64,000 bases of DNA from Rhizobium sp. RM. Lineage in GTDB: Bacteria > Pseudomonadota > Alphaproteobacteria > Rhizobiales > Rhizobiaceae. Below, in pieces: positions 11,368-20,334 of this stretch. The DNA lies in assembly GCF_013390595.1 (NCBI RefSeq), contig NZ_JACAWV010000022.1:806001-870000 (forward strand), in the 5' to 3' direction. The notes beneath the pieces were generated by a model. The model was not told where the DNA came from. It worked only from the letters and a program-made list of their open reading frames with translations, and did no database searches. The number at the start of each line of letters is the position of its first letter. The stretch's first letter is position 1. A program made the position numbers and the translations under genes.

Positions 11368-11487
11368 CTTCGTGCGTCAGAGCGCGCAGCGCCAACACCA
11401 GCGCGACCGAAAAGCGATTGTTTTTGCAAAGAAAATGGTCCTGAAACGTAAAAACGCCCGAGACATCAAAAGTTGAAGGGGAATTTT

Positions 11488-11886
11488 GCCAGTTGGCCTG
11501 TAAGCCGGGTTCTGTATGGCTCCGGTTTTATCCGGAACGTGGCAGCCATTCATCTGGGACGACATTTGCATGCCGCCTCACGCAACCCACCCGGATGACT
11601 GGCCCAGAAACAGGCTGTTGGCAGACTTTCGTCCGCCCCGCATCATCCCTATTCGGTCTTGCTCCCGGTGGGGTTTACCTTGCCACCGCTGTTACCAGCG
11701 GCGCGGTGGGCTCTTACCCCACCCTTTCACCCTTACCACGTAGGCGTGGCGGTTTGCTCTCTGTGGCACTTTCCCTAGGGTCGCCCCCGCCGGACGTTAT
11801 CCGGCACCGTGTTTCCGTGGAGCCCGGACTTTCCTCACTTTACCGTCTTTCGACATTGGTAAGGCGCGGCTGCCCGGCCAACTGGC
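11488..11886 (-). ncRNA. rnpB: RNase P RNA (bacterial class A)
   Basis: Catalytic RNA of RNase P, which matures tRNA 5' ends. Reading the minus strand, the conserved core GAGGAAAGTCCGGGCTCC lies about 55 nt from the 5' end. The 3' part contains ACAGAACCCGGCTTACAGGC, and AGAG and GGTAAACCCC blocks lie between. The ends pair perfectly: GCCAGTTGGCC at 11488-11498 (plus strand) is complementary to 11876-11886, forming helix P1 and fixing the boundaries at about 399 nt. It sits alone between mraZ and the FAD oxidoreductases and is transcribed leftwards. Confidence 0.95.
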
Positions 11887-11941
11887 ATGCGCTCCATAAC
11901 CGTGTTCCAACACGAAAGCCACCGAAAAGCGCAGAAAATTC

Positions 11942-13132
11942 TCAAAGAAACGCAGGTGAAAAGTCTGTCGTGAAGGCATCGTCAGCGATTTTGCCATCAA
12001 GCAGCAACGTCGCACCCAGACGACCGATCTCATCCGAGCTTTTTGCCGCCGTGCCATTGCCGCCAGTCAGGACGGCGATCCGTGATGATGTGGAAAAGCC
12101 GATGGACGGATAACCACTTTTCGTTTTGGAAACGACGCATGCCGCCATTGAGATGCGGGACCTGTCGACAGACGGCACCAGACCTTCAACGATATCAGAC
12201 AGATGTTCCCTGACACTCTCGCGGCCACCGGAGCGAAACCATGCACGGATCTCCATGTCGCTCTTCACCAGGATATCGTCCGGATCGCCCCCAATTTTCA
12301 GATAGACCTTGCCGTCGGGATAACGGACAGGTGGCAACAGATAGATATGCTTTCTCGTATCACGCGGCTCGTAGATCAACGACGGCATGCCAGCATAACG
12401 CTCAGCTTCGTCATCCGGTATTTCGAAGAACGCGACCGTGCGAGCGTAGACATCCAGCGAAATCGGTTGCGGCAACAGGTTTTCGCTGATCGAAAAACCA
12501 CCCGCAGCAACCAGCACCTTGTCCGCCGTGTAAGTGGCGCCAGATGCAGTCGCGACACAAACAACACCATTCTCGTCACGGGTCGACACGACAATATCGT
12601 CGATCAAGGTTACACCGGCATTCCTGGCGAGAACGCTCTGCGCCTCCACCAAAGCACGTGGGTTAACGTAACCGGCATTGTCCCTCTCGAATACGCCTTC
12701 GCATTCCGCTTCGAAGGTGAAATACGGAAAACGGCTTTTCAGCGAGGCATCATCCAGCATCTCGGTAGCAACACTAAGACGCGCTGCCGCCGCACAGACA
12801 TTGTCGATGTACGGATTGCCGCCTCCCCGTTTCGGACCGACGATAAGACAACCAACCGGCCCATAAAAATCAACACCGCTTCGTGTCGCGATATCGTCGT
12901 AACGGGCGATGGAACGGTTGGCGAGCAAGGCCCAGTCAGCATTCCCATCAATCGTCCGTGTAATGCGCGCCTCGTCATAGTGGCTGGCAAAAACGCCCTG
13001 ATGCGACTTGATGTCTTTCGGTTCTCCAGGGCCGATCAAGGCAACACCATCGGTTTTCTCTGCCAGATGGCGGGCCGCTGCGGCACCCATCATCCCACGA
13101 CCGACGACGATATATTTGAAATGCCCTGACAT
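11942..13132 (-). CDS. FAD-dependent oxidoreductase, DAO family (copy 1)
   Basis: Predicted flavoprotein of the glycine oxidase / D-amino-acid oxidase superfamily (396 residues). The N-terminal ADP-binding motif reads IVVGRGMMGAAAARHL. The C-terminal FAD contacts lie around GYPSIGF and AVLTGGNGTAAKSSDEIGRL. The substrate is unknown. A neighbouring gene encodes a clear paralogue with the same blocks, including SHQGVFxSHYDEARITR and PPVRYPDGKVYLKIGG, so the pair arose by tandem duplication. The ATG at 13132 follows a GGAGA Shine-Dalgarno; a GTG at 13147 would add five residues. The second position of GxGxxG is Arg in this copy and Ala in the other. Confidence 0.8.
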   Translation of the reverse strand: MSGHFKYIVVGRGMMGAAAARHLAEKTDGVALIGPGEPKDIKSHQGVFASHYDEARITRTIDGNADWALLANRSIARYDDIATRSGVDFYGPVGCLIVGPKRGGGNPYIDNVCAAAARLSVATEMLDDASLKSRFPYFTFEAECEGVFERDNAGYVNPRALVEAQSVLARNAGVTLIDDIVVSTRDENGVVCVATASGATYTADKVLVAAGGFSISENLLPQPISLDVYARTVAFFEIPDDEAERYAGMPSLIYEPRDTRKHIYLLPPVRYPDGKVYLKIGGDPDDILVKSDMEIRAWFRSGGRESVREHLSDIVEGLVPSVDRSRISMAACVVSKTKSGYPSIGFSTSSRIAVLTGGNGTAAKSSDEIGRLGATLLLDGKIADDAFTTDFSPAFL

Positions 13133-13197
13133 GCCATTCTCCAGCACGATTTGCTTGTGATTGCGTGAGATGTTTCCAGCCGCTTCGCCGTATCAAG

Positions 13198-14379
13198 TCA
13201 GACGAAAACAGGTGACATATTCTGCGCGAAATCTGTCTCCGTCAGCTGGCCATCGACAAGCAGCACGGCGCCGAGGCGGCCGATTTCATCCGACGACTTG
13301 GCGGAAACGAAGTTGCCACCAGTCAAAACCGCGATGTTGGAGGATTGTGTATAGCCGATATAGGGATATCCGGTGCGGGTGATTGAAGCGACGCAAGAAC
13401 CTGATGTTACCGGGCATCCCGCCAACTCCGGCATGAGCGAAACTGCCTTGCGTGTCAGGAAGTCCACCTCGGAAGGCGTTCCGTCCGAATGGAACCAGCC
13501 GATCGCCTGCTCAAGCGTCTCCAGCCGCCCCTTTTCGCTTTCGCCGCCGATCTTCAGGTAGACCTTGCCGTCTGGATAGCGCACGGGCGGCAGAATGTAG
13601 ACGATGTCGTCTTCGCTTTCGGCAAGAACAATCGTCGAGGGCATATAGCGAAAATGCGCCTGCTTTTCATCATCAAGCTCGAAAAAGGCAATGGTTCGGC
13701 CCGTGGCAGCCATGTCGACGGGCGTGGGCAACAGCTCGGCCATATTGGTGAAGCCACCCGCTGCAGCAATCACTTTTTCCGCAGTATAAATCGCGCCTTC
13801 GCGTGTCGATACTTCCACACCGCTCGAGGTGTCGCGAATACGTGCAGCGGTCTCGCGGATAAGCTCTGCGCCCTGCTGTACGGCGACCGCGCACTGCGCC
13901 TTCACCAGCGATCGGGGATTGATGTGCCCTGCGTTTTGCGCTTCGAAATAACCATCGTGATCGGCCGGGAGTGAAAACATCGGAAACCGATTGCCGACTG
14001 CATCATGTCCTACCGTCTCGATACCGAGGCCATCGGCGAATGACAGAGCACGCGAGACGTAGGTTCCCGCCAGGCCCTTGCCGTTTCCGGTAAACAGGCA
14101 TCCGGCTTCGGTGAAGAAGCGGACGCCGCTTTGAGCTTCAAGTCCGGCGTAGCGCGCGATGGAGCGCTTGGCGAGCGCCGCCCAGACAGGATCGCCATCG
14201 AAACCTCGGGTAATCCGCGCCTCATCGTAGTGGCTGGAAAAGACACCCTGGTGTGACTTGCGGTCAGCAGGCTCGGCAGGCCCGATCAACGCGACCCCAC
14301 CTGTTTGAGCCGAGAGATGGCGGGCGGCTGCCGCGCCCATCATGCCTGCACCAACGACGATATATTTGAAGTCTGGCAT
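13198..14379 (-). CDS. FAD-dependent oxidoreductase, DAO family (copy 2)
   Basis: A 393-residue paralogue of the downstream oxidoreductase. It starts MPDFKYIVVGAGMMGAAAARHL, with a textbook GAGMMG dinucleotide-binding loop. It shares long identical stretches with copy 1 and ends AVLTGGNFVSAKSSDEIGRL plus a short tail. It probably oxidises an amine or amino acid with FAD and O2 or a quinone; the sequence does not reveal the substrate. It lies 65 bp upstream of copy 1 on the same strand, so both may be transcribed together. Confidence 0.8.
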   Translation of the reverse strand: MPDFKYIVVGAGMMGAAAARHLSAQTGGVALIGPAEPADRKSHQGVFSSHYDEARITRGFDGDPVWAALAKRSIARYAGLEAQSGVRFFTEAGCLFTGNGKGLAGTYVSRALSFADGLGIETVGHDAVGNRFPMFSLPADHDGYFEAQNAGHINPRSLVKAQCAVAVQQGAELIRETAARIRDTSSGVEVSTREGAIYTAEKVIAAAGGFTNMAELLPTPVDMAATGRTIAFFELDDEKQAHFRYMPSTIVLAESEDDIVYILPPVRYPDGKVYLKIGGESEKGRLETLEQAIGWFHSDGTPSEVDFLTRKAVSLMPELAGCPVTSGSCVASITRTGYPYIGYTQSSNIAVLTGGNFVSAKSSDEIGRLGAVLLVDGQLTETDFAQNMSPVFV

Positions 14380-14445
14380 TTCCGGTTTTCCTGTTTGCCA
14401 TTGTTGAATAGCAAAGCAATCCAGCCGGAAAAAGCCCTAGTGTTT

Positions 14446-14477
14446 GAGAGTATTTCCACGACAGAGGAAACACTCTC
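14446..14477 (-). terminator. Hairpin after the SLT transglycosylase
   Basis: GAGAGT-a-TTTCC pairs with GGAAA-c-ACTCTC around an 8-nt loop, starting 8 bp beyond the stop of the leftward transglycosylase gene. There is no good U-run, so it may be a weak terminator or an mRNA-stabilising stem. Confidence 0.45.
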
Positions 14478-14484
14478 TCCGTGA

Positions 14485-15024
14485 TCAGCCTTGCAGCAGC
14501 GCCTGTACCTTGCCGCAGTAACGCTTGGACACAGGGTTCATGCGCTTGGCACCATGACCCGCATTGTAACGCAGGATCGTGCCACAGACCTCACCCCCAC
14601 CGAGCTGGTGCGCGGTTGCCAGATACTGCATGCCCCAGCGGATATTGGTTTCCGGGTCGTAAAGAGCCTTTGCGGTGCCGCGAAAGCCCATCATCCGCGC
14701 CGTCGCCGGCTTGATCTGCATCAGCCCGACTTCACCGGCGCTGCCGCGAGCCTTTGGATTGAACTTGCTTTCGACGGAAACAACGGCATGCGCCAGATTG
14801 ACGGGAACGCCATAACGCTTGGCATATTTGACGATCAGATCGGAGTAGTCGTTCTTCAGCGCGGCAGGCAAAACTTTGTCGGGGCTGGGATAACCGGGTT
14901 TACGGAAAAAGCTTTCCAGTGGCACGGTCTTGGTCTTCACGTCTTCATCTTTGGCAAAAACGGCCCCTGCCTGCGCAGCGAGCATAATAACGCCCGCGGC
15001 GACAGCAACTACAACTCTGTTCAT
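14485..15024 (-). CDS. Exported lytic transglycosylase (SLT domain)
   Basis: A 179-residue periplasmic protein with a Sec signal (MNRVVVAVAAGVIMLAAQAGAVFA) and one SLT/GH23 domain. The catalytic glutamate is in VVSVESKFNPKA. The family motifs GEVGLMQIKPATARMMGF and NIRWGMQYLA follow. It should cleave the MurNAc-GlcNAc bond with 1,6-anhydro product formation. The ATG at 15024 is chosen because the signal peptide starts there; an in-frame extension to 15072 is not hydrophobic. It is shorter than Slt70-type enzymes and resembles compact VirB1-like transglycosylases. Confidence 0.85.
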   Translation of the reverse strand: MNRVVVAVAAGVIMLAAQAGAVFAKDEDVKTKTVPLESFFRKPGYPSPDKVLPAALKNDYSDLIVKYAKRYGVPVNLAHAVVSVESKFNPKARGSAGEVGLMQIKPATARMMGFRGTAKALYDPETNIRWGMQYLATAHQLGGGEVCGTILRYNAGHGAKRMNPVSKRYCGKVQALLQG

Positions 15025-15271
15025 ATGCAGAAATAAACTCCAGAACGGATGACTGGCACGATGCAACGGCACAAAAGTCCAGCTTTCGGAAAGTCTATCC
15101 AGACCTTCCGTGGTTCAGTCTCCTTGATTGATATTGACGGTCAGTTCCCCTGAAGAACAACACCGCGTCCGGTGCCGTTCTTTAACTTCCTCAATGCGGA
15201 TTAACTGTGGCACAAGAAAAATGTGACTTTTGGCGAGGCAAAATTTCCAGGAAAATTACAGCAAATGAACT

Positions 15272-16039
15272 TCAAACGCCGGAGAATCTCGGCAGGCTGG
15301 CAATCAGCCTGTGCAGCGTGTCGATCGTTGAAAAATCAGCGATGCCATCGACCAGAGTCGGACGGAAATGCCGCTGGAAAGCAGCCACCGCGCCCTCGGT
15401 CTGCTCGCAATAAGCGCCTGTTATTTCAATACCGTATCCATAGATGGAAAGCATGGATTGCAGTGCTTCGACCGGCTGGCCTTGATCACCGCGCTGAAAA
15501 AACCGACCTCCGGCGATGGGCGCCGGTGCGACCCAATGGCCGATACCGTTCTGCGACAGGATGTCCCACGGGAATTTTTCACCCGGATCGACCTTGCGGA
15601 TGGGCGCAACATCCGAGTGTCCGAGCACCCGTTCCGGGGCAATAGACCACCGCTCACCACAATCCCGACACAATTCGACGACTGCTGCGATCTGTTTCTC
15701 AGGAAATTCAGGCAATCCGCCTGGATGGCCCTGGTTGACGATTTCGATGCCGATTGAGCGGGAGTTGATATCGCTTTCGCCGCCCCACGTGCTCTTGCCC
15801 GCATGCCAGGCGCGTCGATCTTCCGGCACGAGCTGGATCACCCGTCCATCTTCGAAGATGAAATAATGGCTGGAAACCTGGCTTTCGGGATTACACAGCC
15901 AGGACAGGGCGCCGTCCGCAGTCGTCATGCCGGTATAGTGGAGAAGGATGATATCCGGCCCACTCACTCCCAGCCGCTCCCCATGGTTCGGCGAAGGCGC
16001 AACTGTGGCGCCTTTGAAATCCGGCATAAAATCGGTCAT
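15272..16039 (-). CDS. AmpD-like N-acetylmuramoyl-L-alanine amidase with PG-binding domain
   Basis: Amidase_2 (zinc amidase) cleaving the MurNAc-L-Ala bond. Zinc and catalytic residues can be read from ILLHYTGM (first His), SSHYFIFEDG, AWHAGKSTWGG and VLGHSDVAPIRKVDPGEKFPW. The last 75 residues form a PG_binding_1 repeat (VEALQSMLSIYGYGIEITG...AVAAFQRHFRP). No signal peptide is evident, so it may act in the cytoplasm on recycled anhydromuropeptides, like AmpD/AmiD. Its ATG overlaps the stop of the upstream TerB-DnaJ gene by 4 nt, so the two are translationally coupled. Total 255 residues. Confidence 0.85.
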   Translation of the reverse strand: MTDFMPDFKGATVAPSPNHGERLGVSGPDIILLHYTGMTTADGALSWLCNPESQVSSHYFIFEDGRVIQLVPEDRRAWHAGKSTWGGESDINSRSIGIEIVNQGHPGGLPEFPEKQIAAVVELCRDCGERWSIAPERVLGHSDVAPIRKVDPGEKFPWDILSQNGIGHWVAPAPIAGGRFFQRGDQGQPVEALQSMLSIYGYGIEITGAYCEQTEGAVAAFQRHFRPTLVDGIADFSTIDTLHRLIASLPRFSGV

Positions 16040-16788
16040 GCGACGCGGCGTTCTTTCTCGATCGCCGCATAAGCGGCATTGAGAGCCGCCATACGCTCAT
16101 TTGCGGCGGCATGCAATTCCATCGGAACGCCACGGGCAATCAGCTTGTCCGGATGGTGTTCTGCGACCAGAGAACGGTAACGCTTGCGGATATCGGAAAA
16201 ATCGTCGGAGGGCGAAACACCGAGCACACGGTACGGATCACGCCCGTCCATATGAACATGTCGCGCCATGATCGTTTCGAAATGATCTTCGCTGATATGG
16301 AAGATTTCCGCGATACGACCAAGGAAGGCAAGTTCCCGCTCGTGGATCAATCCATCAGCCTTCGCGATATGGAAAAGCCCGTCAATGACGCTTTCCAGCA
16401 TCTGGCAATTGTCGTTGCCGGAACCGCAAAGGCCAGCCAGCCTTTCGGCATAGGCTTCGAAACCGGCCACATCCTGACGAGCCAGATTGTAAAGACGCGC
16501 GACGTTCTTGGCTTCCTCATCGGGAAAGTCGAAGATTTGCCGGAAAGCGCGGACTTCCGCATCATTCACGACGCCGTCAGCCTTCGCCATTTTGGCGGAA
16601 AGCGCAATGATGGCGACGGAAAAGGATACTCTGCGACGGGTTTCTGGGTCGCCTTCGAACAAGGTGCGGATCGCTTCGACAACGCGCCCGAGCGCACCAC
16701 CTGCGGCGTCGCCGATTGCGCCGAGCAGCCGTTCCCACAGGGATGAAATTTGCAAACAGGCGAAATCGATGATCATGGCCATAAGCAT
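16036..16788 (-). CDS. TerB-DnaJ (DjlA-type) co-chaperone
   Basis: A 250-residue protein with a TerB-like helical domain (about residues 55-165) and a C-terminal J domain (about residues 185-248). The J domain begins DPYRVLGVSP and contains the HPD tripeptide in EHHPDK that stimulates DnaK ATPase. DjlA of enterics has the same domain order but an N-terminal membrane anchor; here the first 20 residues are only mildly hydrophobic. It forms a two-gene operon with the AmpD-like amidase, an unusual link between a chaperone and murein recycling. Confidence 0.8.
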   Translation of the reverse strand: MLMAMIIDFACLQISSLWERLLGAIGDAAGGALGRVVEAIRTLFEGDPETRRRVSFSVAIIALSAKMAKADGVVNDAEVRAFRQIFDFPDEEAKNVARLYNLARQDVAGFEAYAERLAGLCGSGNDNCQMLESVIDGLFHIAKADGLIHERELAFLGRIAEIFHISEDHFETIMARHVHMDGRDPYRVLGVSPSDDFSDIRKRYRSLVAEHHPDKLIARGVPMELHAAANERMAALNAAYAAIEKERRVA

Positions 16789-17094
16789 GACGGCATATCA
16801 TCGTGAATGCAATATCTCGCGCGACCTCAAGGCATTAACTTTTATTCATCTTTGCAACAGCTTCGCTTCATCATTTCAGTTGCCGATGGAAAGTTTTCCA
16901 CAGGCAGCCAAACCCGTCCCGCGCACGGGCCAACGAAGTGCCGATTGAAACGATTATATTCGAAATCGCGCTGCAAGCTCCTGAAAAACCGCAAGAAATC
17001 GCCATTTTTCTCCATAAATTCGCTTTACACCTACACGCGCCTGTCGCATCCATTTGCCAGACATAATCATGGACGCGTGCAAACAAGGAGAGTC
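16789..17094. other. Divergent intergenic region, no gene seen
   Basis: About 305 bp between the leftward TerB-DnaJ gene and the rightward phosphofructokinase. It is AT-richer than its surroundings and must contain both promoters. I see no convincing small gene, palindrome or terminator. Confidence 0.5.
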
Positions 17095-18309
17095 ATGATG
17101 GCCAAACAGAAAGTCGCAATGTTGACCGCGGGCGGTCTCGCTCCCTGCCTTTCATCCGCGGTCGGCGGATTGATTGAACGCTACAGCGACATCGCACCCG
17201 AAATCGACCTTGTGGCTTATCGCTCCGGTTATCAGGGCGTGCTTCTTGGCGACCGGATCGAGATCACCAAGGATATGCGCGAAAAGGCATACCTGCTGCA
17301 TCGCTACGGCGGCTCACCCATCGGCAACAGCCGCGTGAAGCTGACGAATGCCGCCGACTGTGCCAAGCGCGGTCTCGTCAAGGAAGGCGAAAATCCGCTG
17401 CGCGTTGCAGCCGAGCGTCTCGCCGCAGACGGCGTAACCATTCTGCACACGATCGGCGGTGACGATACCAACACGACGGCAGCCGATCTCGCCGCCTATC
17501 TTGGTGCAAACGGTTATAATCTGACCGTCGTCGGCCTGCCCAAAACCGTCGACAACGACGTCGTGCCGATCAAGCAGTCGCTTGGAGCATGGACGGCAGC
17601 CGAAGTCGGCGCCTCCTTCTTCGACAATGTCAGCAACGAGCAGAGTGCCGCACCGAAAACATTCGTCATTCACGAAGTCATGGGGCGCCATTGCGGCTGG
17701 CTGACAGCGGCCACGGCCCGCGCCTACATCCAGAAGACCAGCGGCAATGAATATGTCGAAGGCCTGATGATGAATTCGCATATGAAGAACATCGACGGCA
17801 TCTATCTGCCGGAAATGGCCTTTGATATCGAAGCAGAGGCGGAGCGCCTGAAGAAAATCATGGAAAAGAACGGTTATGTAACGCTGTTCGTTTCCGAAGG
17901 TGCCGGCCTCGACGCCATCGTCGCCGAACGTGAAGCCGCAGGCGAGGCCGTCAAGCGCGATGCCTTCGGCCACGTCAAGATCGACACGATCAATGTCGGC
18001 GGCTGGTTCCAGAAGCAATTCGCAAGCCTGATCGGCGCCGAACGCTCGATGGTGCAGAAATCCGGCTATTACGCCCGCTCCGCGCCTGCCAACGGCAACG
18101 ACCTTCGCCTGATCCAGAGCATGGTCGATCTGGCCGTCGAAAGTGCACTTAACAAGGTGTCTGGCGTCACCGGCCACGATGAGGAACAGAGCGGCAAACT
18201 GCGGACCATCGAGTTTCCACGCATCAAGGGCGGGAAGCATTTCGACATCTCCGCGAAATGGTTCGCAGAAGTCATGGATCATGTCGGCCAGCCGTTCACA
18301 GCAGCATGA
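17095..18309 (+). CDS. pfp: Pyrophosphate-dependent 6-phosphofructokinase
   Basis: Phosphorylates fructose 6-phosphate with pyrophosphate instead of ATP, reversibly (404 residues). Two positions support PPi use: GGDDTNTTA near residue 120 (ATP enzymes have GGDG) and PKTVDNDV near residue 145 (ATP enzymes have PGTIDND). MGRHCGWLTAATA supplies the sugar-phosphate-binding segment. The start is the first of two adjacent ATGs at 17095, preceded by AAGGAG; the frame is open further upstream but without family similarity. Confidence 0.92.
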   Translation: MMAKQKVAMLTAGGLAPCLSSAVGGLIERYSDIAPEIDLVAYRSGYQGVLLGDRIEITKDMREKAYLLHRYGGSPIGNSRVKLTNAADCAKRGLVKEGENPLRVAAERLAADGVTILHTIGGDDTNTTAADLAAYLGANGYNLTVVGLPKTVDNDVVPIKQSLGAWTAAEVGASFFDNVSNEQSAAPKTFVIHEVMGRHCGWLTAATARAYIQKTSGNEYVEGLMMNSHMKNIDGIYLPEMAFDIEAEAERLKKIMEKNGYVTLFVSEGAGLDAIVAEREAAGEAVKRDAFGHVKIDTINVGGWFQKQFASLIGAERSMVQKSGYYARSAPANGNDLRLIQSMVDLAVESALNKVSGVTGHDEEQSGKLRTIEFPRIKGGKHFDISAKWFAEVMDHVGQPFTAA

Positions 18310-18407
18310 TTTTACGCTACGCTAAAAGAATGCGATGACAGGAAGGGGAGACATGAGACTGAAAATCCCCTCGGTTTTCGCAGGACAAAAAGCGTGGATT
18401 CAATGAA

Positions 18408-18451
18408 TTAGAGCGCCAGTTTTGTGTCTTCATCGACACGTGGCGCTCTAA
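18408..18451 (+). promoter_or_regulatory. Perfect leader hairpin abutting the LysE-family ribosome-binding site
   Basis: An 11-bp perfect stem, TTAGAGCGCCA (18408-18418) with TGGCGCTCTAA (18441-18451), encloses a second 5-bp stem GTGTC/GACAC (18424-18428 with 18435-18439). The 3' foot runs directly into AGGAGG (18451-18456), the Shine-Dalgarno of the exporter that starts at 18464. It could affect translation initiation or act as an mRNA-stabilising cap. There is no U-run, so it is not an ordinary terminator for pfp. Confidence 0.65.
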
Positions 18452-18463
18452 GGAGGAAAGAGA

Positions 18464-19099
18464 ATGTCTGGAGAGGCGTGGCTGATTTTCTGTACAGCGT
18501 GTGCCGTCATGTTCGCACTCCCCTCTCCCCTTGCATTCTCTGCCGCCTCTTACTCGGCCATTCGCGGCAAGCGCACGGTGCTGGCCACCGCCACCGGTGG
18601 TGCCCTTGGCATCACGACGGCCATGACATTGGCCGCCATTCCGACAGTTGCTTTTGCCTACCTGCCCAAGTCGTTTCTTGAAATCATCGAGTGGGCCGGC
18701 ATCGGCTGGTTAATGCTGTTCGTCCTGTGGATCATGGCAACGCCTGTCGCCAGAGCCGCGAATGCCGACAATGACAACCTGAGAGGCAAAAAATTCGGTG
18801 CCATCTTCAGGGATTGTTTTGCAGTGGCGGCATTTCGCCCACGCTATTTCAGCTTCTTCCTTGCGCTGCTTCCGCAGTTCGTTTCCCAGCCTGCCGACGC
18901 GGTTGAAGTGCTTGCGATTGCGCAGAGCGCGGTTTTGATCGCCGCGCTGGTGATACTCGTCGGACAAGCGCTTTTCGCACCCTCGATGCTTGCCCTCATT
19001 CGCCGCATGTCAGGCGGCAAAAAGGTCAAGCCGAAGTACCGGACATATTTCATTTCGGGCCGCGCCGTCAGCGCCGGCTACCGGCGAATTGCCGCCTGA
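18464..19099 (+). CDS. LysE/RhtB-family exporter
   Basis: A 211-residue inner-membrane protein with about six hydrophobic segments and the LysE-type N-terminal region (FALPSPLAFSAASYSAIRGKR), followed by conserved glycines in ATATGGALGI. Family members export amino acids such as lysine, threonine or homoserine lactones; the substrate here cannot be told. The central loop (ANADNDNLRGKKFGAIFRD) is polar. The ATG at 18464 has a strong AGGAGG 7 nt upstream, immediately after a perfect leader hairpin. Confidence 0.78.
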   Translation: MSGEAWLIFCTACAVMFALPSPLAFSAASYSAIRGKRTVLATATGGALGITTAMTLAAIPTVAFAYLPKSFLEIIEWAGIGWLMLFVLWIMATPVARAANADNDNLRGKKFGAIFRDCFAVAAFRPRYFSFFLALLPQFVSQPADAVEVLAIAQSAVLIAALVILVGQALFAPSMLALIRRMSGGKKVKPKYRTYFISGRAVSAGYRRIAA

Positions 19100-19222
19100 A
19101 ATCGGCGCCGATATCTCACAGCTTGCCGCTATCCTTACAATAGGTTAATGAAAGTTCGACGGGACACAGCCTGCTTCGTTCGACGCGGGGTATCGAAAGA
19201 CAGGCACAACGAAGGCGGCAGC

Positions 19223-20311
19223 ATGCAAATTTCGGGCAAATTCCGCGGGAAAACGGCGCTTTTCCTGTCTTCCACCGTGGGACTCGCACTGACACTGGCT
19301 GGATGCACAAGTGTCGAATACACCGCGAAAGAAGGCCCTGACGGCCCGAAGATCGCGACCGTAGCGCCGAGCGCCGCGACTGGAAATGCCCCTGCAACAG
19401 CAACGCCTGAAACGGCTCAGGCGGCCGCACCAGCGGGAACGGCCGCAGCCCCTGCCGCGACCACAGCAACGGCAGACGCAAGCCTGGCGCAACAGCAGCC
19501 TGCTCTTCCCAACGTTGCCGCTGTAAAAGGTGGACGTGTTGCCCTTCCCCCGGCGGCCGAAATCGCGGCAGCCGCAGCCATCGCAAACCAGATGCAGCCA
19601 ACCGCGGAGACGCAGGTTGCGCAGACATCGACGATGCCAGCAGCGCAGACCACAACTGTGGCTCTTGCTCCGACCACAGCAACACCAGCTGTCGCCGCCG
19701 TCAATGCCGCCGCACAATCAACACACCCGACCGCCGGCGAGCTGCCACAGGTCGTCGCTGTCAAAGGCAGCTTCCCACCTGCACCACCTCCTCCGGGTTC
19801 GCCATCCATCGGCACGGAGTTGACGGCGGAACGCAAGGTTATCCCTCTTCCGAAGCCGGACAGCACTGTACTCGCTTACGCAGCCGGCCCGACCAATGCT
19901 GCTCTGGCAGCCGTCAACGCCAGCGGCACCATGACTGCGCCCCTCAACCCGTCGCCAGCCGGCAGGGACAAGCTGAGCGGACTGATCTCGAAATATGCTG
20001 CAATGTATCAGGTCCCGGAAGATCTGGTTCACCGCGTCGTACAGCGTGAAAGCCGCTACAATCCCGCCGCCTATAATGGCGGGCATTTCGGCCTCATGCA
20101 GATCAAGCATGCCACGGCACGCTCCATGGGCTTCGATGGCCCGGCTTCCGGCCTCTTCGATGCCGAAACCAATTTGCGATACGCGGTAAAGTATCTGCGC
20201 GGCGCCTGGCTGGTGGCAGACAACGATCGTGACAATGCGGTCAGGCTCTACGCCCGTGGTTATTATTACGATGCCAAGCGCAAGGGCATGCTGCACGTTC
20301 TGCGCAAGTAA
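19223..20311 (+). CDS. Lipoprotein SLT transglycosylase with long Ala/Pro-rich linker
   Basis: A 362-residue predicted lipoprotein. The signal peptide ends in the lipobox LAGC with Cys28. Residues about 35-235 are a low-complexity Ala/Thr/Pro-rich linker. The C-terminal 110 residues are an SLT domain with catalytic Glu in VVQRESRYNPAA, then GGHFGLMQIKHATARSMGF and NLRYAVKYLRGAW. The linker would let an outer-membrane-anchored enzyme reach the murein. A start at 19148 is possible, but 19223 places the signal peptide at the N-terminus. Confidence 0.85.
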   Translation: MQISGKFRGKTALFLSSTVGLALTLAGCTSVEYTAKEGPDGPKIATVAPSAATGNAPATATPETAQAAAPAGTAAAPAATTATADASLAQQQPALPNVAAVKGGRVALPPAAEIAAAAAIANQMQPTAETQVAQTSTMPAAQTTTVALAPTTATPAVAAVNAAAQSTHPTAGELPQVVAVKGSFPPAPPPPGSPSIGTELTAERKVIPLPKPDSTVLAYAAGPTNAALAAVNASGTMTAPLNPSPAGRDKLSGLISKYAAMYQVPEDLVHRVVQRESRYNPAAYNGGHFGLMQIKHATARSMGFDGPASGLFDAETNLRYAVKYLRGAWLVADNDRDNAVRLYARGYYYDAKRKGMLHVLRK

Positions 20312-20334
20312 CGCATCGCACCACAAACGAATTG

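Larger units (their letters stand above)
11092..11487. other. Non-coding leader/promoter region of the dcw cluster
   Basis: A stretch of about 400 bp between mraZ and the RNase P RNA gene without a convincing reading frame. It holds the TGGG repeat ladder (11268-11317), an inverted repeat CGTTAA-GT-TTAACG (11345-11358), and a TTAA-N7-TTTA arrangement (11353-11367) resembling a CtrA box. The dcw promoter on the minus strand should lie here; I could not assign -35/-10 boxes with confidence. Confidence 0.6.
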
